A stretch of 37,679 nucleotides of DNA from a bacterium (GTDB lineage: Bacteria; Patescibacteriota; Minisyncoccia; Moranbacterales; DUUL01): assembly GCA_018675685.1 (NCBI GenBank), contig JABGXP010000020.1, positions 1 to 37,679 on the forward strand, in the 5' to 3' direction. Each line of letters starts with the position of its first letter. Position 1 is the stretch's first letter. The position numbers and the translations under genes were made by a program. Of this stretch, positions 31,409-37,679 are shown in pieces. The notes below the pieces were generated by a model. That model saw nothing but the letters and a program-made list of their open reading frames with translations. It was not told the DNA's origin and ran no database searches.

Positions 31409-31503
31409 GTTTGTAATTTAGCGTAGTCCAAGTGTGATACTGGCAAACAATCTACCCCCCAAGTCATGTTTGGCTGAAGCGTTGATGCCTTAATCGTCTG
31501 AGA

Positions 31504-31532
31504 TGGACAAAAAAAGAGCAGTAACCTATAAT
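31504..31532 (+). promoter_or_regulatory. Promoter of the LutA-like gene, predicting leaderless mRNA
   Basis: TGGACA (31504-31509), 17-nt spacer, perfect TATAAT (31527-31532). Transcription would begin at about 31539, the first base of the in-frame ATG of the next gene. The promoter overlaps the longer ORF start at 31503, which argues against that start. Confidence 0.7.
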
Positions 31533-31538
31533 TTAGGT

Positions 31539-32255
31539 ATGAAAATATTCAAAAAAATATGGGGAGGAAACACCCTTTATTATCCTGGGTGCCTTACAAA
31601 GTTTGTCTGTAAAGACCAAATGGAGAAATATAAAAAAATTCTGTCGCTTGAAGGCATTGATTTTATTATGCTTAAAGACAATGAACTTTGTTGCGGCTCT
31701 CCCGTTAAGAATGCTGGAGCTAAAAAGGTGTTTGAAGAATTGGCAAGGAAAAATCTAGCTGTTTTTCGTGAGCATGGAGTGGACCGAATTGTCTCAAACT
31801 GTCCTTCTTGCACGGCTGTTTTTAAAAAAGATTACAAAAAGATTTTAGGAGACGAGTGGGATATTGAAGTGCTTCATATCTCTGAGGTTATTGATAAGTC
31901 ACTTTCAAAACTTATAAAAGTAGAAAAAAATAAGCAGGCTACATTCCATGACCCTTGTCATCTAGGCAGATCATTGGGAATTTTTGATCAGCCAAGAGCT
32001 ATTATTAAACAAGCTGGATACAAGCTTGTGGAAATGGAATATTCCCGAGAAAAAAGTGCCTGTTGTGGAGCGGGAGGAGGAGTTAAAGGAAATGCCAGTG
32101 AACTTTCAGGGCGAATCAGAGAAGACCGAGTGACTCAAGCAAGAAAAGCCAAGGCTGATGTATTGATTACGAATTGCCCCATGTGTAATAAACAATTAGC
32201 TGAAAATGCGCAAAAGATGAAAGTATTGGAATTATGTGATTTGTTTGATGTGTAA
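31539..32255 (+). CDS. CCG-domain Fe-S protein, LutA/GlpC/HdrB-like
   Basis: 238 residues from ATG 31539; the open frame reaches 31503, but that start lies inside the promoter. Two cysteine-rich CCG domains: first Cys18 (YYPGCLTKF), Cys51-Cys52 (ELCCGSPVKN) and NCPSC; second HDPCHLGR, ACCGAGGGVKG and NCPMCNKQ. This is the arrangement in LutA, GlpC and heterodisulfide reductase subunit B, which hold a noncubane or [4Fe-4S] cluster and pass electrons in the cytosol. With the LutB-like protein encoded 2.4 kb downstream in the same direction it may form a lactate or other 2-hydroxyacid oxidising complex; a LutC homologue is not seen. Confidence 0.85.
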   Translation: MKIFKKIWGGNTLYYPGCLTKFVCKDQMEKYKKILSLEGIDFIMLKDNELCCGSPVKNAGAKKVFEELARKNLAVFREHGVDRIVSNCPSCTAVFKKDYKKILGDEWDIEVLHISEVIDKSLSKLIKVEKNKQATFHDPCHLGRSLGIFDQPRAIIKQAGYKLVEMEYSREKSACCGAGGGVKGNASELSGRIREDRVTQARKAKADVLITNCPMCNKQLAENAQKMKVLELCDLFDV

Positions 32256-32289
32256 GTAGCTTGTGTTTATATTTTTGTTTTTTAATAAA

Positions 32290-32595
32290 ATGGAGATCAA
32301 AGAATTATTAGTAGAATCAAGGAGAATTTGGAGAAAGGAGAGATGCAACCTTTCTGGGGTTATTGTGCGTATGGGAGTTGTGTTTGGTGATATCTGTCGC
32401 TGGGAAAGGGATGAAAAGAAAGATAGAGAGACACACAATGATGAGGAGCTGCAAAAGGAGCTTGGGAATCTTATTTTTTCTACCATTCGTTGGTGTGATG
32501 ATTTGGGATACGATCCAAATGAGTGCATTAAAAAAGCGCTTAAAGCTCAGAATGACTTTGTAGAAATAAACAGAACTGATAAAAAGTGTAAATGA
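32290..32595 (+). CDS. MazG-like small nucleotide pyrophosphohydrolase
   Basis: 101 residues from ATG 32290; the frame extends to a GTG at 32263 with a non-family hydrophobic lead (MFIFLFFNK), so the ATG is preferred. The all-alpha NTP pyrophosphohydrolase pattern is seen in DEELQKELGNLIFSTIRWCDDLG followed by DPNECIKKALKAQ: acidic Mg-binding positions on two consecutive helices and the typical helix after DP. It may remove aberrant or excess nucleotides. The acidic residue in the last helix is less clear than in canonical MazG (an Asn replaces the usual Asp in ELGN), so activity is uncertain. The stop overlaps the next start (ATGA). Confidence 0.6.
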   Translation: MEIKELLVESRRIWRKERCNLSGVIVRMGVVFGDICRWERDEKKDRETHNDEELQKELGNLIFSTIRWCDDLGYDPNECIKKALKAQNDFVEINRTDKKCK

Positions 32596-33149
32596 AACAA
32601 TTCCAAGTTGAAGTCGAGGAAGGAACAGTTTGTATCGTTAGGAAAAACGCTTTAGCAAAGAGGGTTTCAATTACAATCAATGCTAGAAGTGGAGCAAGCG
32701 CAACAGTTCCTTGGTGGATTTCGAAAAAAAAAGCAATTTCCTTTGTGAAACAAAACAAGCAATGGATTTTGGATAAGTTGGCAAAAGCGAGAGAAATGAA
32801 AGCTGAAAGTCTGTTGCAATTGGGAGACCACGACGATTATCTTTTGCATAAAGAAAATGCTAGAAAGTTTGTTTTGCAGAAATTGGAGTATTATAATCAG
32901 TTCTATGATTTCCCCTTTCAGCGAGTTGCTATTCGTGATCAGAGAACTAGATGGGGAAGTTGTAGCGGTAAAAGAAACTTGAATTTCAATTATCGTATTA
33001 TCCATCTTCCTATTGAGCATGCTGATTATTTGATTGTACATGAATTGTGTCATTTGAAACAAATGAATCACTCAAGTGATTTTTGGGAATTAGTTTCACG
33101 CGCAATTCCAGAATATCGTAAAATTTCACGAGAGCTAAGGAAAATGTAA
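32592..33149 (+). CDS. YgjP/DUF45-type zinc metallopeptidase
   Basis: 185 residues. The N-terminal half is a beta-rich domain (RVSITINARSGASATVPWWI). Zinc motif His150-Glu151-x-x-His154 in VHELCHLKQMNHSSDFW, with the third ligand His161 in MNH. RDQRTRWGSCSGKRNLNFNY, about 30 residues before it, is the hallmark sequence of the YgjP/SprT-like family. A cytosolic peptidase of unknown substrate. It overlaps the MazG-like gene by 4 nt, indicating coupling. Confidence 0.9.
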   Translation: MKQFQVEVEEGTVCIVRKNALAKRVSITINARSGASATVPWWISKKKAISFVKQNKQWILDKLAKAREMKAESLLQLGDHDDYLLHKENARKFVLQKLEYYNQFYDFPFQRVAIRDQRTRWGSCSGKRNLNFNYRIIHLPIEHADYLIVHELCHLKQMNHSSDFWELVSRAIPEYRKISRELRKM

Positions 33150-33187
33150 GCATTGAAGCTGGTTTATAATAATTAACGAGCAAACGG

Positions 33188-33910
33188 ATGGCAAGAATTA
33201 TATTTGATATCGAAACAATCGGAGAGGATTTTGAAAAGATGGACAAAAAAACCAAGGAAGTGCTGAAGGAAAAAGTCGAGAGAATTGTTGGTGATCCGAA
33301 AGATAAAAAAGCCATGAAAGAAGGGCTTGTTGCAGAAAAAGAAAAATTCGGACTCTCACCTTTAACTGGGGAAATTGTTTCGATTGGAATGCTCGATGCT
33401 GATACGAAAAAAGGTGCTGTATATTTTCAAGCTCCCGACGCGGAAGTGGAGGACTTTGAGGAGGAAGGGATTAAATATAAAGCGATGACCGAAAAAGAAA
33501 TCATTGAAGGTTTTTGGGAAGTCGCAAGGCATGCCGATGAATTTGTAAGCTTCAATGGACGTCCTTTCGATGTGCCGTTTATTCTAGTCAGAGGAGCCAT
33601 TCACAGTATTAGGCCAACGAAAGATTTAATGTCCAATCGATATTTGAATGTGCAGAAATTTGGCTCAAAGCATATTGATCTTTTGGATCAACTTACTTTT
33701 TATGGCTCAGTATGGAATAATAAGGGTAGCTTGCATATGTGGTCGCGTGCTTTCGGTATCAAAAGCCCCAAAGAAGAAGGTGTTAATGGTGGAGACGTTG
33801 CAAAGCTCTTCAAAGAAAAAAAATACTTAGAAATTGCACAATACAACGCACGAGACTTGTATTCAACCAGAGATTTGTTTGAGTATTGGGATAAATTTCT
33901 AAGATTCTAA
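33188..33910 (+). CDS. DnaQ/PolB-type 3'-5' exonuclease (DUF2310-like/PolB_exo2)
   Basis: 240 residues with the three exonuclease motifs: Exo I Asp7-Ile-Glu9-Thr (IIFDIETIG), Exo II SFNGRPFDVPF at about 119-129, Exo III YNARDLYSTRDLF near 217-229 with the catalytic Asp. This is the predicted 3'-5' exonuclease family related to the proofreading domain of DNA polymerase B, with RNase H fold and two-metal catalysis on DNA or RNA ends. TATAAT at 33165-33170 about 17 nt before the ATG may form a local promoter with a very short leader; the -35 box is poor. Weak ribosome-binding site. Confidence 0.88.
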   Translation: MARIIFDIETIGEDFEKMDKKTKEVLKEKVERIVGDPKDKKAMKEGLVAEKEKFGLSPLTGEIVSIGMLDADTKKGAVYFQAPDAEVEDFEEEGIKYKAMTEKEIIEGFWEVARHADEFVSFNGRPFDVPFILVRGAIHSIRPTKDLMSNRYLNVQKFGSKHIDLLDQLTFYGSVWNNKGSLHMWSRAFGIKSPKEEGVNGGDVAKLFKEKKYLEIAQYNARDLYSTRDLFEYWDKFLRF

Positions 33911-33921
33911 AGGTTAGACTG

Positions 33922-34254
33922 ATGCGAATCATTGCTATTATAGTGAATTTCTCTTTAGTGTTTTTGGTAGGAATTCTATTTCTGTACATCATCGGTAGAA
34001 TACCCCCAAGTGGAGCACTCGGTTTTCGACCAATTGATGACGGATGTTATGGGATTAGTCTTGAGAATAAAGAGGTTTATGGAAAATTTCCAAAAGGTAG
34101 AATCTGGATAAAGGTCCTTAATTTAGAATATTATGTTCCTGACAAGAAGAAAAATGAATCAAAGGAAGGTTTTTGTTTGGGAAAAAATTTCTGGCTAGAG
34201 AAAGAGTCTGTTGATAAGAAAAAAGTCGAAAGAGGGACAGTTGATGGAAAGTAG
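33922..34254 (+). CDS. Small membrane-anchored protein, paralogue A (LGFRP/GFCLG family)
   Basis: 110 residues; family not recognised. An N-terminal membrane helix lies at about 3-25 (IIAIIVNFSLVFLVGILFLYI), followed by a small extracytoplasmic domain: GALGFRPIDDGCYGI, EVYGKFPKG, LNLEYYVPDKK, then EGFCLGKN and a charged tail. It shares an ordered set of motifs with the next gene: LGFRP, C-x-GI, EVY, PKG, LEY-x-VP, K-GFCLG. The two cysteines (in DGCYG and GFCLG) are conserved in both and could form a disulfide. The gene follows the exonuclease by 11 nt. Confidence 0.7.
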   Translation: MRIIAIIVNFSLVFLVGILFLYIIGRIPPSGALGFRPIDDGCYGISLENKEVYGKFPKGRIWIKVLNLEYYVPDKKKNESKEGFCLGKNFWLEKESVDKKKVERGTVDGK

Positions 34255-34322
34255 AAAGTAATATAAAAACAAAAAATAGCGAAGAAGATAGTTGAAAATT
34301 AAATAGTAATTAAAAATAAAAA

Positions 34323-34619
34323 ATGTTTAGATTAATTGGTTTGATTTTTAAGATAGTTTTTGTGTTAATTGTTTTGGGCTTTGTTCATAAATATATTGCA
34401 GAGCGATGGGATTTAGGATCACTTGGTTTTCGTCCTGTTCAAAATAATTGCTTTGGGATTCTAATGAAGTCAGGCGAAGTCTATGAGTCATATGAAACAC
34501 TATCTTTTTTACCCAAAGGGCAAGTAAAGACTAAATATTTTAGTTTGGAATACAATGTTCCTCGAAACAAGCTAGAAGCAGGGAAAGGTTTTTGTTTGGG
34601 GCAAGATAAGAAAAAATAA
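34323..34619 (+). CDS. Small membrane-anchored protein, paralogue B (LGFRP/GFCLG family)
   Basis: 98 residues; paralogue of the preceding gene. A membrane helix lies at about 5-22 (IGLIFKIVFVLIVLGFVH), then GSLGFRPVQNNCFGI, GEVYES, LPKGQVKTKYFSLEYNVP and KGFCLGQ, ending in a short basic tail. Overall identity with paralogue A is moderate but the motif order and both cysteines are preserved, so a tandem duplication followed by divergence is likely. The upstream 68 nt is A-rich with no Shine-Dalgarno. It ends 12 nt before the LutB-like gene. Function unknown. Confidence 0.7.
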   Translation: MFRLIGLIFKIVFVLIVLGFVHKYIAERWDLGSLGFRPVQNNCFGILMKSGEVYESYETLSFLPKGQVKTKYFSLEYNVPRNKLEAGKGFCLGQDKKK

Positions 34620-34631
34620 ACAAAGGATGAA

Positions 34632-35891
34632 ATGACGAAATTTTTAAAAGATAAAACTAAGGTTTCAATTCAAGGAATTATTGCAAATTCTCGAAAAAAG
34701 AGGAATGCTGTTTTTGCAGAACTAGGAATCGACGAAGAGTGTTTCAAGGATGAGGTCACAGAAATTCGCAAAAAAACATTTGTAGACTTTGAGAGTAATT
34801 TGAATGAGGCAAGGAAAAATTTCAAAAAGAGGGGTTTTATTTTGCATGAAGCTAAAAAAAGCAGTGATATCGGAGTGATTCTAAAAGATGTTTTAAATGG
34901 TTCAAAAACAATCGCACGAGCAAAAACAAACACTGGGAGAGAGATTGGACTCGATAAACTATTGGAAGACTTCGAGAGTTTTGAGACTGATCTGGGTGAT
35001 TTTATTGTAGAGTTGTTTTCCGAAGAAGATCAGCACTATGTTTTGCCAGCAATTCACATTGATGCTGAGAAAATATCACAGAAGATCAAAGAAACTTTTA
35101 AGGATGATATTGAAGCAGACCCAACGAAATTAACACATTATTTATGTGAAAAAATCAGAGAAAAAATTCTGACGGCTGATACTGGAATCACTGGTGCAAA
35201 CTTTATCACAAAGAATGGGCAAGTTGTTCTGCTCGAAAATGAAGGAAATATATCTCTCGTTTCAAGACTTCCACGAAAACACATTGTTTTTGTGGGGATT
35301 GATAAGTTAGTCGAAACTGTTGAAGACGCAACGAAATTATGTAGAGCAGCGGCAATGTTTGGAACAGGACAAGACATCACTCAGTATATATCGATTATTT
35401 CTGGTCCTTCAAAAACAGCAGATATTGAAAATGAACTTGTAGTTGGCGCACAAGGCGCAAAAGAGGTGCATATTATCTTGATTGATAATATGCGAAAGGA
35501 AATGTTAGAGAAAGGTTTCGGTGATATATTGCGTTGTATTAATTGTGGTTCTTGTCTTAATTTTTGCCCAGTCTACCATCAGGAGGGCAATAAATTTGGT
35601 GGTGGAAAATATATTGGAGCTAAAGGAATTATTCTCAGTGCCTTTCGTGAATCTTTGGATACTTCTAATGAGAAAGGTTGTTTTGACTGCATGCTTTGTG
35701 GAGGTTGTTATGAAAATTGTCCGATGAAAATTGAACTTCCTAGCATGATTAGAAAGGTTCGACAGATGCAAGAAGAGAAAGGTAACCAAACAAAGGAGAA
35801 TAAGCAAATGCTTGAAAATGTAAATAAAAAAGGAAATCCTTTCGGAGAAGTTTCTGATAAAGAAACACCAGATAAACTTTATTGTTGCTAA
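34632..35891 (+). CDS. LutB-like iron-sulfur protein (LUD domain plus two 4Fe-4S motifs)
   Basis: 419 residues. The N-terminal LUD (LutB/LutC) domain runs from about 20 to 290 (KTNTGREIGLDKLLED; TGITGANFITKNGQVVL; HIVFVGIDKLVET). It is followed by two [4Fe-4S] ferredoxin-type sites: Cys302, 305, 308, 312 (CINCGSCLNFCPVY) and Cys350, 353, 356, 360 (CFDCMLCGGCYENCP). A charged tail ends in CC. LutB is the Fe-S core of the LutABC L-lactate oxidation complex; here it is near a LutA-like gene but separated from it by five unrelated genes, and no lutC or lactate permease is seen. The activity could be on another hydroxyacid. Weak AAGGAT ribosome-binding site. Confidence 0.88.
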   Translation: MTKFLKDKTKVSIQGIIANSRKKRNAVFAELGIDEECFKDEVTEIRKKTFVDFESNLNEARKNFKKRGFILHEAKKSSDIGVILKDVLNGSKTIARAKTNTGREIGLDKLLEDFESFETDLGDFIVELFSEEDQHYVLPAIHIDAEKISQKIKETFKDDIEADPTKLTHYLCEKIREKILTADTGITGANFITKNGQVVLLENEGNISLVSRLPRKHIVFVGIDKLVETVEDATKLCRAAAMFGTGQDITQYISIISGPSKTADIENELVVGAQGAKEVHIILIDNMRKEMLEKGFGDILRCINCGSCLNFCPVYHQEGNKFGGGKYIGAKGIILSAFRESLDTSNEKGCFDCMLCGGCYENCPMKIELPSMIRKVRQMQEEKGNQTKENKQMLENVNKKGNPFGEVSDKETPDKLYCC

Positions 35892-35982
35892 TATAAAAAG
35901 GTTCTCATTGAAACAGTCTCTAGCCGTAAACTTAAGGACGTTATTATTCTTTTGAGAGGCATCGGAAAGGTTTTAATTTTGA

Positions 35983-36012
35983 TTGACAACATGTGGTTGA
36001 AAATGCTACCAT
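35983..36012 (+). promoter_or_regulatory. Putative promoter of the 7TM / ATP-grasp genes
   Basis: TTGACA (35983-35988), 18-nt spacer, TACCAT (36007-36012) with an extended -10 TGC just before it. It lies in the 290-nt gap 35892-36181, giving a leader of about 165 nt. Nothing else gene-like was found in that gap beyond a 21-codon frame without a ribosome-binding site. Confidence 0.45.
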
Positions 36013-36096
36013 TTAAGCTAGAAACAGAAGAAAAAATAGAAATGAAAAGAAGTTAGTCAGAGGGAATAAAGTCATTAAAAATGGCAAGTTATTTTG

Positions 36097-36119
36097 TTGT
36101 TATTTTATTTGAATAACAA
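36097..36119 (+). repeat. Inverted repeat TTGTTATT-7-AATAACAA in leader
   Basis: A perfect 8-bp inverted repeat with a 7-nt loop lies 63 nt before the 36182 start. On the plus strand it is followed by As rather than Ts, so it is not a forward terminator. Possible leader hairpin or protein site. Confidence 0.35.
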
Positions 36120-36181
36120 AAAAAGAAGATTAATCCCTGGCTAAAATTTTTAAATAGATAATATGCTTAATTTCTCGTGCT

Positions 36182-36877
36182 ATGTATTACGATAGATTTA
36201 TTGAGTTTGCGATTATACAAGGTGGAGTGCCAGATGGAACAGTTGTTCTTATGTTGATGTTGCCAATTGTCGTTACTATAATTGCTTTTTTTCGGCAAGT
36301 TATTGGAATTAAAGCCTTCGGTATCTACACCCCGGCACTTATAACATTTGCATTTGCTGCAATCGGTTCAGAGGCCGAAAGTGTTTGGAAGGGTGCTCTT
36401 TATGGAGTCACCATCTTTGTTACAGTGATTTTCATCGGAACTATAATGAGGTATGTCCTGAAAAGGTTTAGACTTTTATATCTCCCAAGAGTTGCTCTGC
36501 TTATTACAATCGTTTCTTTATCAACTTTAGCACTACTTGTAGTTGGTGGAATGTTCCAACGAACTGGGTGGGCAAGTGTTTCAATTTTCCCGATTTTGAT
36601 TATGATTGCACTTGTTGAAAAGTTTGTGGCAACTCAGATTGAAAAGGGTGCTAGGACGGCTATCATTCTTTCTTTTGAAACGCTTTTGATTTCTCTGGTT
36701 TGTTACGCTGTTTTAAGTTGGGATTCATTGATTCGTTTTGTCTCAATACATTCATGGGTTGTATTGTTCACTATTGTGATTAATATTTTCCTTGGTAAAT
36801 GGACAGGACTTCGTTTAACAGAAATGCTTCGATTTAAAGATGTTATCAAAAATGCTGAACACACTGACAAAAACTAA
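36182..36877 (+). CDS. 7TM protein of the inactive-transglutaminase-associated (UUP1) family
   Basis: 231 residues with seven hydrophobic segments across the full length. It aligns by eye with the C-terminal 7TM half of UUP1-type proteins: LPIVVTIIAFFRQVIGIKAF, GIYTPALITFAF, LKRFRLLYLPRVALLITIV, SIFPILIMIALVEKFV and the terminal GKWTGLRLTEMLRFKD. In most relatives this 7TM unit is fused behind an inactive transglutaminase domain; here that domain is absent, both from the protein and from the 290 nt upstream. The next gene encodes the ATP-grasp ligase normally co-encoded with it (26-nt overlap). The system is thought to make or attach a glutamate-type amide at the membrane; substrate unknown. 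Confidence 0.85.
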   Translation: MYYDRFIEFAIIQGGVPDGTVVLMLMLPIVVTIIAFFRQVIGIKAFGIYTPALITFAFAAIGSEAESVWKGALYGVTIFVTVIFIGTIMRYVLKRFRLLYLPRVALLITIVSLSTLALLVVGGMFQRTGWASVSIFPILIMIALVEKFVATQIEKGARTAIILSFETLLISLVCYAVLSWDSLIRFVSIHSWVVLFTIVINIFLGKWTGLRLTEMLRFKDVIKNAEHTDKN

Positions 36878-37679
36878 AGGAATCCTGGGAATGAACGCCC
36901 GGAATTTGAAATATATTCGCCCATATAACTTAAAAGGAGCAAAGCGTTTAGCTGATGATAAGCTGCGCTGCAAACGTGTTTTAAGAAAAGGTGGAATTCC
37001 TGTTCCTGAGCTTATCACTAAGATTAAGACTAAAGAAGAACTTGATAATTTTGATTTCTCCTCTTTGCCGAATAGCTTTGTTCTGAAGCCAAATTTTGGC
37101 TTTGGAGGTGAGGGGATTCTGGTTGTTTATGGAAGAAAGAAAGGAAGGAGTAATGTTTGGGTCAAAGCTAACAGAGATCCTATCACAGAAGATGATCTAA
37201 GAAATCATGTTAGGAATATTTTAGACGGTTCGTTTTCGAGGGCCAATACCCCTGACATTGCCTTTTTTGAAGAAAGGATCCAACTATTGAAACTTTTCAA
37301 GCCTTATGCTTATAAAGGAATCCCCGATATTCGCGTGATTGTTTTTAATCGTGTTCCTGTAATGGCAATGCTCCGACTTCCTACTGAAGCTTCTGGTGGA
37401 ACTTCGAATGTGCATCAAGGTGGAATTGCGGTAGGTATTGATATGGCTACTGGAGTAACAACAACAGCAATTCAATACAACCATTCAGTCGAATATGCCC
37501 CAGGAAAAAGACTGCTTTTGAGCGGTATTAGAATTCCAAATTGGAAGGAGATATTAAAATTAGCGATTAAGTCGCAAGACGTTTCTAATTTAGGGTATTT
37601 AGGGGCTGACATTGCTATTGATCGAAATAAAGGACCTGTTTTTATGGAGATCAATGCTCGCCCGGGACTCGCTATCCAA
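36852..37679 (+). CDS. Alpha-L-glutamate-ligase-like ATP-grasp protein, C-terminus cut by window edge
   Basis: 276 codons visible, running off the right edge. ATG 36852 is chosen over ATG 36891 because the family N-terminus normally includes the GILGMNARN block just after a short lead. ATP-grasp features: LADDKLRCKRVLRKGGIPVPEL at the start, FVLKPNFGFGGEGILVV (nucleotide lysine and Gly-rich loop), FFEERIQL, IRVIVFNRVPVMAMLRLPT, NVHQGGIAVGID, and the Mg site FMEINARPGLAIQ. This is the RimK-related alpha-L-glutamate ligase-like family that is typically co-encoded with the 7TM/inactive-transglutaminase protein, exactly as here. Predicted to form an amide bond between an amino acid and an unknown acceptor using ATP. 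Confidence 0.9.
   Translation, partial: MLNTLTKTKGILGMNARNLKYIRPYNLKGAKRLADDKLRCKRVLRKGGIPVPELITKIKTKEELDNFDFSSLPNSFVLKPNFGFGGEGILVVYGRKKGRSNVWVKANRDPITEDDLRNHVRNILDGSFSRANTPDIAFFEERIQLLKLFKPYAYKGIPDIRVIVFNRVPVMAMLRLPTEASGGTSNVHQGGIAVGIDMATGVTTTAIQYNHSVEYAPGKRLLLSGIRIPNWKEILKLAIKSQDVSNLGYLGADIAIDRNKGPVFMEINARPGLAIQ

Noticed and set aside
35991-36056. 21-codon frame MWLKMLPFKLETEEK...
   Set aside because: It overlaps the putative promoter, has no ribosome-binding site and has no recognisable features.

Overview
The window looks like a chromosomal segment of a small-genome, AT-rich bacterium. A Patescibacteria (CPR), Parcubacteria-type organism is my best guess. This is inferred from the A-rich, largely Shine-Dalgarno-free starts of the housekeeping genes, two apparently leaderless genes, a minimal SufC/SufBD module, many small lineage-type membrane proteins and the gene order prfB-ftsE-ftsX / suf / murJ. 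TGA behaves as a stop codon, so this is not a UGA-recoding lineage. No insertion sequence, integrase, phage module, rRNA or CRISPR array is visible.

Layout. (1) 1-5.6 kb, minus strand: two secreted, calcium-motif surface proteins (one cut by the left edge), then a compact three-gene operon, transcribed from a near-consensus promoter at 5622-5650 to a terminator at 2378-2418. It encodes a MotA/TolQ/ExbB-like channel protein, an ExbD/TolR-like partner and a membrane-anchored transglutaminase-fold protein with an apparent Cys/His/Glu triad. I do not recognise this combination as a described system, and it is the best novelty candidate here. (2) 5.8-13.8 kb, plus strand: a surface-glycan cluster (GT4, glutamine-dependent asparagine synthase-like enzyme, two GT2, Wzx-like flippase, methyltransferase, sugar/lipid kinase-like protein). 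It meets head-on a minus-strand pair at 13.8-16.8 kb (GT-C glycosyltransferase and a single-span unknown protein). UDP-glucose dehydrogenase follows at 17-18.4 kb. (3) 18.5-26.4 kb: a membrane protein, tRNA-Thr(CGU), prfB with a +1 programmed frameshift, ftsE-ftsX, a small unknown protein, sufC-sufBD, a redox-disulfide (DUF1858-like) protein and murJ. (4) 26.4-30.5 kb, minus strand: a 53-residue very basic protein with an ideal Shine-Dalgarno, then metallophosphoesterase, small membrane protein and ABC-F ATPase in one operon, and a pentapeptide-repeat protein coupled to a DedA protein. (5) 30.6-37.7 kb, plus strand: a YqjE/YqjD-like pair, a LutA-like protein with a leaderless start, MazG-like, YgjP-like and DnaQ/PolB-type exonuclease proteins, a tandem pair of small paralogues, a LutB-like Fe-S protein, and at the right edge a 7TM protein of the inactive-transglutaminase-associated family with its ATP-grasp alpha-L-glutamate-ligase-like partner (cut by the edge).

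Together the genes describe envelope construction and modification (glycans, lipid II flipping, FtsEX division, surface calcium-binding proteins, two separate transglutaminase-related membrane systems) mixed with core translation and Fe-S assembly functions. Starts were moved from the longest ORF where a ribosome-binding site, an ATG or a promoter argued for it; each case is stated.
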